Below, one piece after another: positions 12,601-24,907 of a stretch of 64,000 nt of DNA. The translations under genes and the position numbers were made by a program. This DNA comes from Castanea sativa (lineage: Eukaryota > Streptophyta > Magnoliopsida > Fagales > Fagaceae), in NCBI RefSeq assembly GCF_040712315.1, contig NC_134013.1, positions 31,531,001-31,595,000 on the forward strand. Reading direction: 5' to 3'. The notes beneath the pieces were generated by a model. It saw only the letters and a program-made list of their open reading frames with translations, was not told the DNA's origin and did not search any database. How positions within the stretch are numbered: position 1 is the first letter of the stretch; each line of letters opens with the position of its first letter.

Positions 12601-15600
12601 TCCTTGAAATTTGCATTCAATTCTAGAACATGGATATAAAATTGTTAAAATTATGGTTAAATGATTAGATTCATCATTTCCTAACTGCTTAAACTTTTAG
12701 GATAATCAGTAATTCATCATTTTATTTATTTATATATATATAGGGAGGGTGGTTGTTGATATTCTGCAAATGACATGCTATTGTATGAGGCAAACATGAA
12801 AATATGTCACATCTATTGTTTAATTTGCTTCACAAGAGACACGTACTATATCAGATACAAGCAATCACATTATTTCAACTATTTATCCTACAAAACTATT
12901 ATAAACTAGAGTTATCTCTTTTAATAATTGGGAATATTTAAACATCCATGATGGTTATGCTTGATAGAACTTGATTTGTGGCTGGATTGCCTTACCAATA
13001 GGATCCATAGCACAATGTTGTTCTTTATTTTGGGGTGGTCTGACTGTATGTCTTTCTGTGCTGGTTAATTTTGGAAAACTGTTCTTGAGGTCTTGGAGGA
13101 TCTAGAATTCCCAATCAATAAATATAATGTGGATCTTCTAATATGACTTTAGTTGAAGAGGATATCTTTAACTTGGTAAGTGTATCTCTAATGTGGTTTG
13201 TTAATCACAGGTTTGGCGAAACTGATTTGCCTGTGGATGACATTGCTGCAGTTTTCCTTTTGGTACATTTCTGTTTTTTGTCTTCTCTTAATATTTAGCT
13301 GGAAAAAAATAGTAATACCATGTATTCATATTTCATAGACAAGCATTGTTTGTAAGATAGGGAGTGAAACAAGTATCAACTCTAGAAATTCTATTCCTAG
13401 ATGAAGAAAGCAGTGCCAGTGTGTTAATTGTAAATGATATAGGTGTATTTTGGTGTTTCAACCTTGCTTGATGCCACCTCGAGTGATAGTCCAAAAGCAG
13501 AAGATGAACAAAAGGAGGTAAGGTTTTTTTATATTTTATTTTCAAGTTTTTACAATGCTTTGTGACATTTATGTCATGGAAGAAGTTAACCTGACTAAAT
13601 GTCATTTTTTTGCACTTGAACCAGGCAGAATTAGCAATTTCAAAATTTTCAGGAAATGGTGCTGGGATATTGTCTGTTGCTAACACTGTTATTAGCACTT
13701 TCTTCTTAGTTTTTGTTGCTGAATGGGGTGACAAGTCATTTTTCTCCACAATAGGTGAGTCCCAAAGCCAAAAACCTGTAGTTATCATGTTGTGCACATA
13801 TAATATACATTTGTGAAGGAATTATTATGTTGTATGAGAGCACCTCACTCACTGTGCATGCCAAATTTCAGAGACAATGCCCAGATAGATGACCAGAATT
13901 AGGATATGCAATTTAAAGATGATCTTGATTGGATCAAAACCATAAAGGTGGCATTTTTTGCAGCCATATGACACTTTTTTTTTGTGCCCAATTTTAGATA
14001 CATATAAAACAAACTTCACCATTTAGATTTATTACAAAACTAAAATGAACTCTGCCCTAAATAAAGATCAGGTTACCAAAGAAAGATGGAAAATGTTAAT
14101 TGTCATGTCCTGAAATTTGAAGAATGAATCTTATAAAAAAAGATGATGGACATTGCTTGTCATGCCCTAAAATTTGAAGAGTAAATCATTTTTTATAATA
14201 TGTGATGGATGTGTTCAGAATACTATGAAAAGCAAAGTACACTCTTTGAAATGTGATATGGTAGTAAAGTACAATTTTAATAATATTTGTATTATTTCTG
14301 TTTAGCTTTCTGTTCATTTTTTCTATTCTTTTTATGTTTTGTCTAACATTCCATTCTGATTGCTTGAAGATGCAAAGTTTAGATCATATAAAATTTTGGA
14401 TCTGGATTATTTTAGTTCGTTTTATAGCTAGTTAATTTATGCTGGGCCAATGGCACATGAGATTAGTATTCCACTTTTTGTCATGACATAATTTTATCTC
14501 TTAGTATCTACTGATACAAATTTTCTGTTCATATGCAGCACTCGCTGCAGCATCTTCACCCCTTGGAGTCATTGCAGGAGCACTAGCTGGTCACGGTGTT
14601 GCAACCTTGGTAACTTTTAGTTATGGAAAGAATACAAACCTTTCTAAAAAATTATAACAGAGATTTAGGTGCGGTTTCGATAGCTAAACATGTTTCGCGT
14701 TCAGCATTTCCAGCTTCTTCTTCTTTTTTTTTTCCCCTGCGCGTAGATTTCAAATAGGGACAATAGACACTGTTCATTACTGTGCGGTACTGTTCATGCA
14801 CTGTTCATAAACAGGACACGCACTTTTCAGCTTTTTTTTTTAATTAAAAATGGGACCCGCGATACTATTCACACATTTAAAATTTATTTTGCTACAGTGT
14901 TTTCAGTTTTCAGCTATATCCAAACGGACCCTTAGCACTCAACAGTCCTGCACGTTAATTAAAAATTGAAAGCCATTTTGGATTTTGAGAGTTGATTTTA
15001 ATTAGCAGTTAGCTCTAACTTTACAATATCAATGGAATTTCAATTTTTTTTCTATTTGAAAACTCTCTTAGTAGTTAGTACTAAGCATCTTTTGACAGAA
15101 ACGGCTGAGCAGGGGCTGCAAATGCAAGATTTTGTATATCAGCTTTCTTGAATTAATAGACAATTTAAACTATATCCAATTCCTGTCCTTTTCTGAAATA
15201 AATTTTAACTTTTTTCCCTTATCTTATTCAAATGTTCATATATCAATTTGTAGGTCAAATTTATTTGACAAATTCTTTGGCACGCAGCTTGCTGTTTTGG
15301 GAGGTTCTATACTAGGGACATTGTTGTCAGAGAAGGTAAGTTCAAGGTTTCAACCTTTGTTCATTAGCTCTTACATGTCTACTGTGATATTGTTTCTGCA
15401 GAGCATAGCCATCAAATTTTATTCCAAGAGACTTTCCCCCGTGGAGCTTGGAAATATTAATATGCATGAGTAAGGGCATCATTATGAAATCCTGATAAGT
15501 CTCGAATAAATATGCATTATTGTATGCAGAATTTATTCTGTTGGAACATATAAACGCCAGCGTACAGAATTTAGGCAGTTGATCACATCTTTATTAGAAG

Positions 15601-16064
15601 ACCAGTCAAATGAATTCTTGTTTATGACCAACTACTATTATGAGGAATTCAGCCAGTGGATTTCTTCTTTTGTAGACAGATATGTAGTCCAACAATGTAA
15701 CTATCTAATTTATATAGCAGCTACAGATGAGTCAGCAGCATCATAGCGTATATGTTCCTTAAAACAGGTCCATATGGTGGACCCAACATGTTCATGCACT
15801 CAATGAGAGAAGTTCTCTTCCAAGAGAATTTCCGAGTTTCAACTTCTAACATGCATCACCCATCTTCTACCCTTCTGACCCCACTGCTTAATGGACGAAG
15901 CATAATACATCTTTCGTTACTCGTACTCCTAAGAAAATTCTTCTCTTTGTATGCAATAACGAAACTATCACGGACTTTTGTTCCTTGTGCAGGCCATTGC
16001 CTATATTGGAGGTGTTCTTTTTCTCGTCTTCGCTGCAGTAACATTGATTGAGATAGTGAGTTAG
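9618..16064 (+). CDS. PAM71: Chloroplast GDT1/UPF0016 cation transporter (PAM71/CCHA1 type)
   Basis: Twelve exons: 9618-9784, 9985-10054, 10764-11066, 11329-11382, 11825-11886, 12526-12594, 13211-13262, 13443-13517, 13625-13754, 14539-14609, 15288-15335, 15993-16064. All introns are GT-AG and all phases close, giving 390 residues. The first ~135 residues are Ser-rich and resemble a plastid transit region (TLSES near the start; SSQPAVAAS before the mature part). Mature landmarks are LGDLGDISTGFAS, then the two family signatures ELGDK (about 189-193) and EWGDK (about 317-321), each in a hydrophobic helix, and a C-terminus AYIGGVLFLVFAAVTLIEI. The family imports Mn2+/Ca2+ across plastid membranes for photosystem II. 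An in-frame ATG at 9519 would add 33 residues; I chose 9618 because TLSES resembles the known family start. The paralogue CMT1 is the main alternative identity. Confidence 0.93.
14664..14936. mobile_element. MITE inside intron 10 of the PAM71-type gene
   Basis: The left end (GGTGCGGTTTCGATAGCT) and the reverse complement of the right end (GGGTCCGTTTGGATATAGCT) form imperfect inverted repeats. The interior carries repeated CACTGTTCAT words and a GGGACCC block. I recall very similar short elements as abundant in Fagaceae genomes. It sits between exons 10 and 11, in DNA that is spliced out. Confidence 0.7.
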
Positions 16065-16082
16065 AAATAAATAAATAAATAA

Positions 16083-16088
<6 letters not shown>

Positions 16089-16136
<48 letters not shown>
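16089..16136. repeat. (AT)n microsatellite just 3' of the PAM71-type stop codon
   Basis: It starts about 24 bp after the TAG stop, preceded by an AAATAAAT-rich stretch that itself contains AATAAA-like signals. It is probably in the 3' UTR. Confidence 0.9.
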
Positions 16137-16139
<3 letters not shown>

Positions 16140-18261
16140 GTACATTTCTATAAACTTGTGTAGAAAGGCAATTCCTTTCATTTCCACTCATGCAAGAACT
16201 ATTTTTAGCGTTTTGATTACTGTACTTAATTGGAGATAATGATTCTATTAGTGACCATCTTCATGGAATAGTTGTTAACCAAGTTGAATCCAGCTAAAAG
16301 GTTAACACAGCTTGCATTGTTGAAGCAAAATTCATTGTATTTTGGAATTATTGTGCCTTCTGCTTTCATAAAATGGAATTCTAGTTTGTTCATTGGCTTT
16401 AAGTTAGAAAGTAGCAACAACAAATGAGACAATTCATTGAGAGTTACCCTTGGCCTTTTTTCATATAGAAAGTCTCCCTCTCTTTTTCAAGTTCTTACTA
16501 TTATAAAAAAAATAATAATAAATTAAAAAATAAAAATAAAAATTGATTCTCCCATTTTTGTGTAGTGGGGCTAGAAAAAGAGTGAAAATTAAAAGATGGA
16601 CAATGTGTACACGTAAGGAAAGAGGAGATAAAAGAGGTGGCAAGATTAAGCAGACGTGGAACACCCTCACCCATCCCTAAAACCTTTTAGGAAGAATAAA
16701 AAAGGATGATTGTGGAAGCAGGTAAATCCCACTCTACCCCTCTCCCAACTTTTTCTATTGGCCCCCCCTCCTTTCCACTTTGGCTTCCTTCATTGCTTAC
16801 CTGTCCAATGTTCCACTTTGTTCCTTTCAAATTTTAACCCAATATACAAATTTATGGCCTATTTAAATGGAGGGGGAGGGGAGTGGAGGAGAGTAAAGTA
16901 GTGTTGACTAAAAATAAGCTAATTTTGTACTAAATCTACTCTACTCTACTCCCCTCAATCCAAATGGACCATTAGAGAATCTCAAATTACTAGATTGCAT
17001 AAAATTATTTATCATGATGTTAGGTTAAACTATGATATCTTTGGTATTCAAAAATGCCAAATGAATATGAAAGTGCGTACCAGTTTAATGCCTAAATTTG
17101 TTGCCATTTGCCTTGTCTACTTACCATCTCTTTGTTTTTTACTAAAATGTTTATTTTATTAAGCTTTATATTATTTTATTGATTGTTGCTTCTACTCATA
17201 TATCAATTATCATCTCCATAATGCTTGGTCTAAAAGAGGAAAAATGTTATCCACGAAGGTAATTTAGTTTACTACCCATCATGTCAACTTTAGCTCTTTT
17301 TTTAATGAACCTTTCAATGAATGTTTGCTCATTCACTCTATTACTCTATCTTCTTATGTACCATCTATTTTGATTACGTTTGGATTATTTTATTTTATGT
17401 AAAAAGAAACATTTTGTAGAAAATCAGCTATACTTAGGAGTAAAAAAATACAAGATTCTAAAGAAACATCCAATAAAATAACACCATGTTTGGTTGGGGT
17501 GATAAAAAATAGAAAGAAAATTATGGAAAGGGGTGAAGATTTTGATAGGAATAGCTTAGATCTAGGGCTCTTATACATTGGACTTGTTAAGATTTGAACA
17601 TATGTCAAATAATTGTTATATATCCTAAACTTAACAGGTCTAACATACAAGAGCACCAAATTCAACCATCACCCTTTTTTTTTCATAAGACCCTTGCCAA
17701 TTTTGATTCCCCATGTTTTAGTTTAGATGAGAAGGGAGAAAAAGAAGATAAGATATATGGGGATTTTTCATCCGGACACATCATCTCAAGTGAAGTATAG
17801 AAAGAATATAGAATAATTGATTTAATTTGACAGAATTTTTTTTTTTTTTTTTTTTTTTGGGAGAATCAAAATTTGAGAGAACTTTGTAAAAAAGAATATA
17901 GTACAAAATCATAACTTGTACCATATACATAATGTCTATCATAAATTTAATATTCTCCTATCCCCCAACGAAGAATTTTTTTTTTTTCCTTTTATTATAA
18001 TTAAAAAAATGAGCAAACCAAAAGATCTTGTGGGACCTGTTATCATGTGGTCGAGTTTAGCAATTGTCCTTGAAGTCGACACAGACAACCATGCAAATCG
18101 TACCAATCATGATGATATATAGATTGCGATGGTATTATTACTGTTTTAGTTTCGTGTTGTTTTTGTTTGGCTCGTGTGCCTCAAACTTTAACACGCGCGC
18201 ATAAAAGAACCGAATATCAATAGGGGCATATTCCGCATCGAAACAAAGGTTTATTTATTTT

Positions 18262-18292
<31 letters not shown>

Positions 18293-20370
18293 TATTTAAG
18301 CAGCAACAAAAAAAAAATGTTTTTTTTTATTATATTATATACTGTGTTTGAAGGGAAAGGGGAAATATTTTAGTGAAAGAGGGAAAAAACAAAAAGAAAT
18401 TAGTTTTGAATGTCGAATAAAAAAACCACGTGTACATTCTACAAGCTTTGAAATCTAAGTTGTATTATGAGTGCGTCCTAATTCTTAGAGGTTTAAAGGC
18501 GTAAAGTCCACAAAAATAGAGTTTTTTTTTTTTTTTTTTCATTTAAAAGGAAACAACTACAGGCTAGTCGTGGACTTCTTCTTTTTTTAATACTAATATT
18601 GTTATGCAAATTAGGAAGTTTTATTTCTATAAACAAGTGACCAAGAGTCAGGCTTTAAATAACTCAGGACATAAATTGGACTTTTTTTTTTAGCATTATA
18701 ATAATTGAACCTCACCTAATAACCATTTTTTTTCTTTTTTTCTTTTTAATAGAACCAAATCAACAGTTGAACAACCAAACAATGAATGATGATTAATTTT
18801 TATTTAACATGATAGGGTAAAGCAACTTACTTCCTTTTAATTTTTGATACAATTTCATGTTAATTCAATCTTACAGCATTCATTCGGTCTTTTATAGTTT
18901 ATATATTTTCTCTCTTTAAAAACTTTTTTTTTTCTACTTTATTTAACTGCTTTTACAACATCTTATATCTCATTCTTCATTTTACTATATTTTTATTTAA
19001 ATATTCTAATAAATTCCTTTTTTTTTCACTTTCCCAAGTTCAACCCCCAACTAGGTCCAGATTAGATCAAATTAAATTTGAATTTTTTTTTTACCCATTC
19101 CCGCGCTGAAAACCAAAATCAAGTAACACAAACAGATAATAAAGATAATATCATATACTATGTTTTTTGGTTCAAGAAATTTCTAGTCGACGAAATCAAG
19201 TAATCTAAAATGGATTGAGATCATTAAGTGCAATACCTAGGTTCTAGGGTTTTGCACTTGATGCAATTGTAATGAATGGTTGAGATTGAGAGTTGAAAAA
19301 ATCAACTTTTAATCTCAACCATTAAAGGTACTGCACTTGGTGCAATTGTAATGAATGGTTGAAATTGAGAGTCGGAAAAAAAAAATTTCAATTTCAACCA
19401 TTAAATAAAAAAATATTAAAATGAAGTAAAAATTTAAGAATGCAAAAAATTTTCTGAAGGAAATGGAGTTATTTGCACCGGATCTCAATCTATCTGAAAT
19501 CTCTACGTAATGACCCCAATGGACCTTCAACAAATTTGTGAGAACCATTGCACCAGCGCCACCGTGACCATGGGGAAATAAGCTGCGACAATGCCTATTC
19601 CTCAAATTTGTTCTCCACCTTCTAACTCCATCAAAGGATTCTCTAGCAATGGAGGATTTGGTCAAAGATATGATTTTAGGAGGGAGAAAGAGAGATGAGA
19701 GAGAGGGCAGTAAAAGAATGTGATTTTAAGGAGAGAAATAGGTCAAATAATAAAAGAGAAAATAATAATAGATGTAGGGGAGATTTTGCAATATTTTAGA
19801 TTTTAATGGGTGGTAGATGAACAAGTGGGAATGCTCTTAGAACTACAACTTTAAATAACAAAAGAAATAATCATTAAATTGTAAAAGATCTATATGATAA
19901 GATATGCATAAGCTATGTCCTTTGTTTTTTTTATTGGTAATCATTTGTATACATTAATTACAAAAAGTTATTTAATAACACTTGTTATATTAAAAACCAA
20001 ATGGTTCAACCATGACTCAACCGCTAGAATTGATTGTATTGAAAACTGACCTGCCTCCAATTTGATGTTTGGCTTGATTCTAATAGCTACACATACTTCT
20101 TTTTTCTTTTTCCTTTTCTTTTTGTTTTCTGAATCTAATAGCTAAGTATGGCACATGTATCAATGGCTTCAACTATTTTATACATACATATGGTATAGAC
20201 ACAAGCTGTGTAATCACGTGCATGGATACGGTGGATCACTTTTTTTTTTTTTTGAGAGATGAAGATGTCTCTTATCTGGACATGTGTCCACATTGCAATG
20301 TGTCCAGTGGCACTGACCACTGGACACAAACTCCAACTGCTAGCTATACATATTCAAGGACCAGCAATAA
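16140..20370. other. Intergenic, AT-rich; no gene seen
   Basis: Open frames here are short and low-complexity. Poly-T/poly-A runs are frequent (for example 17829-17858 and 18522-18540). The stretch 16860-16985 contains purine-rich GGAGGGGAG and pyrimidine-rich CTACTCTACTCC arms ending in CAAATGGACC and looks like a degraded MITE. The only structured repeat is at 19254-19403. Confidence 0.5.
19254..19403. repeat. 79-bp tandem duplication, each copy able to form a hairpin
   Basis: Copies start at 19254 and 19333 with GCACTTGRTGCAATTGTAAT. Each copy holds the arm AATGGTTGARATTGAGAGT followed by its reverse complement ending TCAACCATT. The paired hairpins look like a MITE that was duplicated. 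Confidence 0.75.
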
Positions 20371-20667
20371 GAGCATCCACATCAGTGGATGTAAAAGTTT
20401 CTAAAATAAACCTAACTACCAATTTTACACATTTTGAGCAAAAAAATACCCACATCAGTGGGTTTAAAAATGTCTAAAATTTTGTAAACCCATCCCGAGC
20501 TACAGTAACGTGTAAATTTACACGGTTACTGTAGCTCGTTTATAGCATTATTTTATCATTTCCGTTCACTCCTTTTTTTTCTCTCTCATTTCCGTTCTCA
20601 ACCAACCCAACTAAAACTCAACATAGACACTTGCTCAAAAAAAAAAAAACATAGATACACAAATACA

Positions 20668-20885
20668 GATCGGCGCTTGATCGGAGCGGTCGGAGCTTGG
20701 ATCGGAGTGGATCGGAACTCGGATCGGTGCTCGGAGCGACTGGATCGGAGTGGATCGGAGATCGGATCGTGCTCGGAGCGACTGGATCGGAGCTCGGATC
20801 GCGCTCGGAGCGCTGGATCGGAGCTCGGGTCGCGCTCGGAGCGCGCTCAGAGCGCTAGATCGGAGCTCGGATCGAGCGTTGATCT
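20668..20885. repeat. Degenerate GATCGGAGC array
   Basis: A GC-rich run of short units of the form (T)GGATCGGAGCTCG with variable spacing, roughly 15-25 copies. It is internal to the Harbinger-like element and unlike the AT-rich surroundings. Confidence 0.85.
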
Positions 20886-20916
20886 GGGTAGAGAGAGAGT
20901 GAGAGAGATGATATGG

Positions 20917-20918
<2 letters not shown>

Positions 20919-20971
<53 letters not shown>
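20919..20971. repeat. (AG)n microsatellite
   Basis: AG dinucleotide tract of about 26 units, next to the GATCGGAGC array. Confidence 0.95.
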
Positions 20972-20978
<7 letters not shown>

Positions 20979-21887
20979 ATTAATCAGAACTGAAGAAGAG
21001 AAGAAATGAAGAGGCGCGTAGGTTAGTAGAGAGAATTAATAAAAAAAGTAAGGAAATTATTATTTAATTAATAGAGGGAGTAGGATAGATGAACTGATGT
21101 GGGTAATTTGTAAAAATAAATGTGTAAAATTTTAAAAGGAGGTTTTTTGTGTAAAATAGAGGAAATTTTTACATGAGCTGATGTGTTTGCTCTAAGTATG
21201 ATATTGAAGAAAAAACACTTCTTTTTTATAACAATGAAAAAAATAAATAATAATAATAATAAAAATAAAAAGCTCTTCTTAAAGCAAGACCAACCATCCT
21301 TAATTTGTGAATTTTTTAAGACCAACCATTCCTTCCTGATTTTTTTTCTTTTGGTAAAAAGGTTGATGATGGATCTTTTTCAGCTCTAGCTAGGGGACCA
21401 TTTCAAAGAGAAGAGTGACAATCAGGCGGTTCACAATCATTTTAGACATTTTTACGTGTCAAAGTCTTATTGTTGGGAGATAAAAAAAGATAAGGGAATC
21501 AATTCTTTGACCTTCTTCCATCGCCAAAAAAAATCTTGACTTTTCAAATGTTGGCAAATCCAGGTGCGCTTGATCTCCTATGTGCGCCATTCTTTTTTTC
21601 TTTATGGGGCCTATCACTCCTTTTGAATTTTGAAAATAAGTTCAATTCCATGAGAAAACAAGGTAGATTTAATTATTATTTTAATATATGATTTAGTTTT
21701 TTCATAAATGTCTGATAAATGTAATAAATATCTCTAAATTCTAGGTTTAATTGGGATTTGCTTATTTTGCTGAAATTGAAAACTTTTGTTGAAAATAAGG
21801 TCAATAAAGGTAAAAACTAGCTGAAAAAACATAGTAGAACCTATAAATAGTACCAAAAAGTACAGTAGAGTCCATAAATAGTAGAAA

Positions 21888-21974
21888 AAATAAGATGAAT
21901 GTAAAATAAGCTAGCTTTTTTTAATTTAAAAAATAAGATGAATGTAAAATAAGCTAGCTTTTTTTAATTTAAAG
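21888..21974. repeat. 43-bp tandem duplication
   Basis: Two nearly identical adjacent copies of a unit beginning TAAGATGAATGTAAAATAAG and ending in TTTAATTTAAA. They lie at the edge of a degraded MITE (21830-21890, with 'AGTACCAAAAAGTACAGTAG') of the same family as the sequence at 54230-54320. Confidence 0.85.
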
Positions 21975-22547
21975 CCAAATACATAACTAACCACAAAAAT
22001 GTTCATACCTCTAATTTTTTAAATGCAAAATAAAAACAAAGAAGACTCCTATTAAAAAGATTTACTTTTTTTTTTCCCTAAGGACCATATACTTTGAATA
22101 CACTTTAGTTTAGTTTACTGCGCGTGACGCATGACATAAGAGTGATAAGAATTTTTTTTTTTTTTTTTTAAATGATGCACTAGTCATTTATATAAATGCA
22201 ATAAAATTTCTTAAAATTTATGGGGACCATTAGTTAAATTTAGTATATAATTTTTTTTATAAGGATTTTCGGAAGAGGGAGCATAATGCATATCTAGCAG
22301 TTTCAACGTGTACAATATATATTTATATTATCTCATTCCAAGCCACACAACCTCATTTTGTTTACACGTTTTATATTAATGACATCAAGCATTATTTATC
22401 TATAACACTTGGGTAATCGTTAATAGACACATGGCATAAACGGGAGCATAATTCATATCTAGCAATTTGAAATATTAATATGATGCAAGGGAAATTTTTA
22501 TTTGGAGTTAGGTATTAACTGGTGTATTAGTCAAGACAAACCTCCAA

Positions 22548-22612
22548 TGAGCTCTCTCTCTCTCTCTCTCATATATATATGTGTGTGTGTGTGTGGGAGT
22601 GTGTGTGTGTGA
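22548..22612. repeat. Compound (CT)n(AT)n(GT)n microsatellite
   Basis: Three dinucleotide tracts follow each other directly: CT, then ATATAT, then GTGTGT. Confidence 0.9.
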
Positions 22613-23235
22613 GTGCATGCACATACCTAGAGTATGTCATAATTCATTAATATATTAAATATAAAATTACTAACTTTGATGTATCAAAGTTGAAAAGAAC
22701 CTATCATCTTTTGAACTCAATTTAGTATCAAAGTTGTCAAATTTAAGTACAAAAGCCCAAAAGAGGAATTTAGTATCTCTTATATATCAAAGTTAAGCTC
22801 AATTAAGATATTTCATAGAATAAATTTAATCTATTTTAATTTTTGCAATAAAAGTTTCAAAAAAAATTCAATTTTGAATATAAATTACCAAATTTTACAC
22901 CAAAGTGGAGAAAAAAATCTAATAAAATCTTCACAACCACAAATGATCTTAAACTTTAGCAAATACAAGAGCAACTTAAATTGAAGAAAAGAATATATAT
23001 ATTGTTGTTATAATCATTGCACCAATTGGCCTTTTTTTTTTTTTTTTACCAATTCAACTTTGGGGGGATTTATAATTTTTACGGGCTAAAATTTTGAAAT
23101 GTTTAATACTTTTATTTACTAAAATAATTTTAAAATTTTCCCAAAGTTATATGTAGCTTCATGCATGATGATGCACATTAACCATGTGCATACTACATGG
23201 TAGTCATATATTGATTGATTGAATGATTACAAGAA

Positions 23236-23460
23236 GTCGGGAATTTAAATGAAATATATTAAACCTAATTGGGTAACAATCCTATAAATCAAGGAAAGAA
23301 AATCAAGAATTTAAAATGAATAGAGTTCACGCTCAATTGGCCAACTACCCCATGAAATCAAAGAAGGAAATCAAGAATTTAAATGAATGGAGTTAAGGAC
23401 CAACTAGGTAACTACCCCAAAAATTAATGGAGGGAAATTGAGAATTTTAGTGGGGACTAG
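23236..23460. repeat. Degenerate ~65-bp tandem repeat, three to four copies
   Basis: The recurring order is GAATTTAAATGAAT, GAGTT, a variable part, then AACTACCCC and a GGAAAT-like word. Copies are visible near 23236, 23300, 23365 and 23430 with many substitutions. Confidence 0.65.
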
Positions 23461-24689
23461 GGATGCCAATTTTGCCATGCTCTACTTGACCCACCCCTCC
23501 CTACATCGCCCCGTGCAAGTTTTCCTCACCCCAAAAACCATTAATTTCCTACTATTTATTTAATTTTTATCTTTTGCGTTACCCTACTCCTCTCCATATT
23601 GATAGCCGCTAACCCATTTCTTATATTCTTTGACTATCACTCTCTCTCTTTCTATCTCAAGTTCTTTAAGGTAGTCCCCATCCCAAATTTTGATTTAGGC
23701 CTCACCAATCCCAAATCAACTTTGCAAGGATTAACCTCAATTTCAAACACTATTGGAGATTGCTAGAATCATTAGGAATTGTCACACTTTAGTCTTTACT
23801 AAATCGAACCCACATGTTTACAAGTTGAATTTGCTAGATTGAGTGTTCCAATTGTTTTGAGGATTATAGTGACAAATTAACATGAGTTTTAAGGTTAGTG
23901 AGACTTTCCGCATCTCTTGATTGTTCTTAACTCATCGTGAGCATTTTTACATGTTTTATTATGGATGTTGGAGACCTTTTTAATCCCATATTAATTTCAT
24001 ATAACTCCTGAGCTATTTAATTTACGAAACTAGATTGATCACGTTTGCATGCACCCTTAATTGAATTCTTTACCATGAAATAATTTCAGCGACCCTGCTG
24101 CTCATACAGGGGCCGTTATCTAGATTATGTAATTTAGCAATGGGGAGATTGGGTTTGTTGGTAATAAGGTAGATGTCACTATTTCTCAAAAAAAAAAGAA
24201 AAAAAAGAAGAAGGTAGATGTCACTATTATTGGTGATTAATTATTTTTCAGTGGACTTTCCCATGGAGACAATATGTGGGGTTGACCCTTCTCACGAGGG
24301 AAATACACATAACATGACATATCATATTTGTGACATTGTGCATATTCATTTCTGTTCATATAAATTGGGCAATTGTTTCTATATACACAACTATAATGTT
24401 TTCATTATTGTACCTAAAATTTGTAGGTTGAGATCTATTGAATTTATTGCCTTATTTTACCCACCCTTAATGATTTTCTATTTTCTCTTGTTCCATAAGA
24501 ACCTAGTGTCTCTTTTGAGCTCATTACTCGTTGTTCCTATATTTTTCTAGATTATTTGCTCGAATTCATAGTCACAAGAGGTTGTTAGGACATAATCATT
24601 TTGCTGAAAGTGGACTACTATTGAGATTTTGAGCACATAGTTGTTCTAGAAGAATTTCGTTATGTGTTAGAATTTTTATTTTTATTTAT

Positions 24690-24838
24690 TTTACAAACTG
24701 CTGATGTGGTGAGTGATTATTGGTAAATGAAAAAGTGATATTAATGGTGGGCCTAGATGAAAACCAATAAGATGTTGACCACATCAACATTTTGTAAAAA
24801 TATTGTAAAATAATTTATGACTGTAGTATTACTCAAAA
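24690..24838. mobile_element. Short MITE-like inverted repeat
   Basis: The left arm TTTTACAAACTGCTGATGTGG faces the right arm CCACATCAACATTTTGTAAAA, with further similarity outward (ATTTATTTTACA versus TGTAAAATAATTTAT). It resembles a small non-autonomous DNA element. Confidence 0.65.
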
Positions 24839-24870
24839 AAAGTATAGTTATAAGCGAATCAATTTAGTTA

Positions 24871-24907
<37 letters not shown>

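Larger units (their letters stand above)
20371..21192. mobile_element. Non-autonomous PIF/Harbinger-like element with TAA target duplication
   Basis: The element starts GAGCATCCACATCAG and the reverse complement of its end is GAGCAAACACATCAG (13 of 15 match). Both sides are flanked by TAA (20368-20370 and 21193-21195), the 3-bp target duplication typical of PIF/Harbinger. Subterminal regions repeat 'CACATCAGTGG' and TTTACAC words. The interior (20670-20890) is a degenerate array of GATCGGAGC words followed by a long (AG)n tract. No transposase is encoded; the 110-residue open frame over the array is a by-product of the repeats. Confidence 0.8.

Noticed and set aside
20677..21009. 110-residue Arg/Ser/Glu-rich open frame
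   Set aside because: It is a translation of the GATCGGAGC array and the (AG)n tract.
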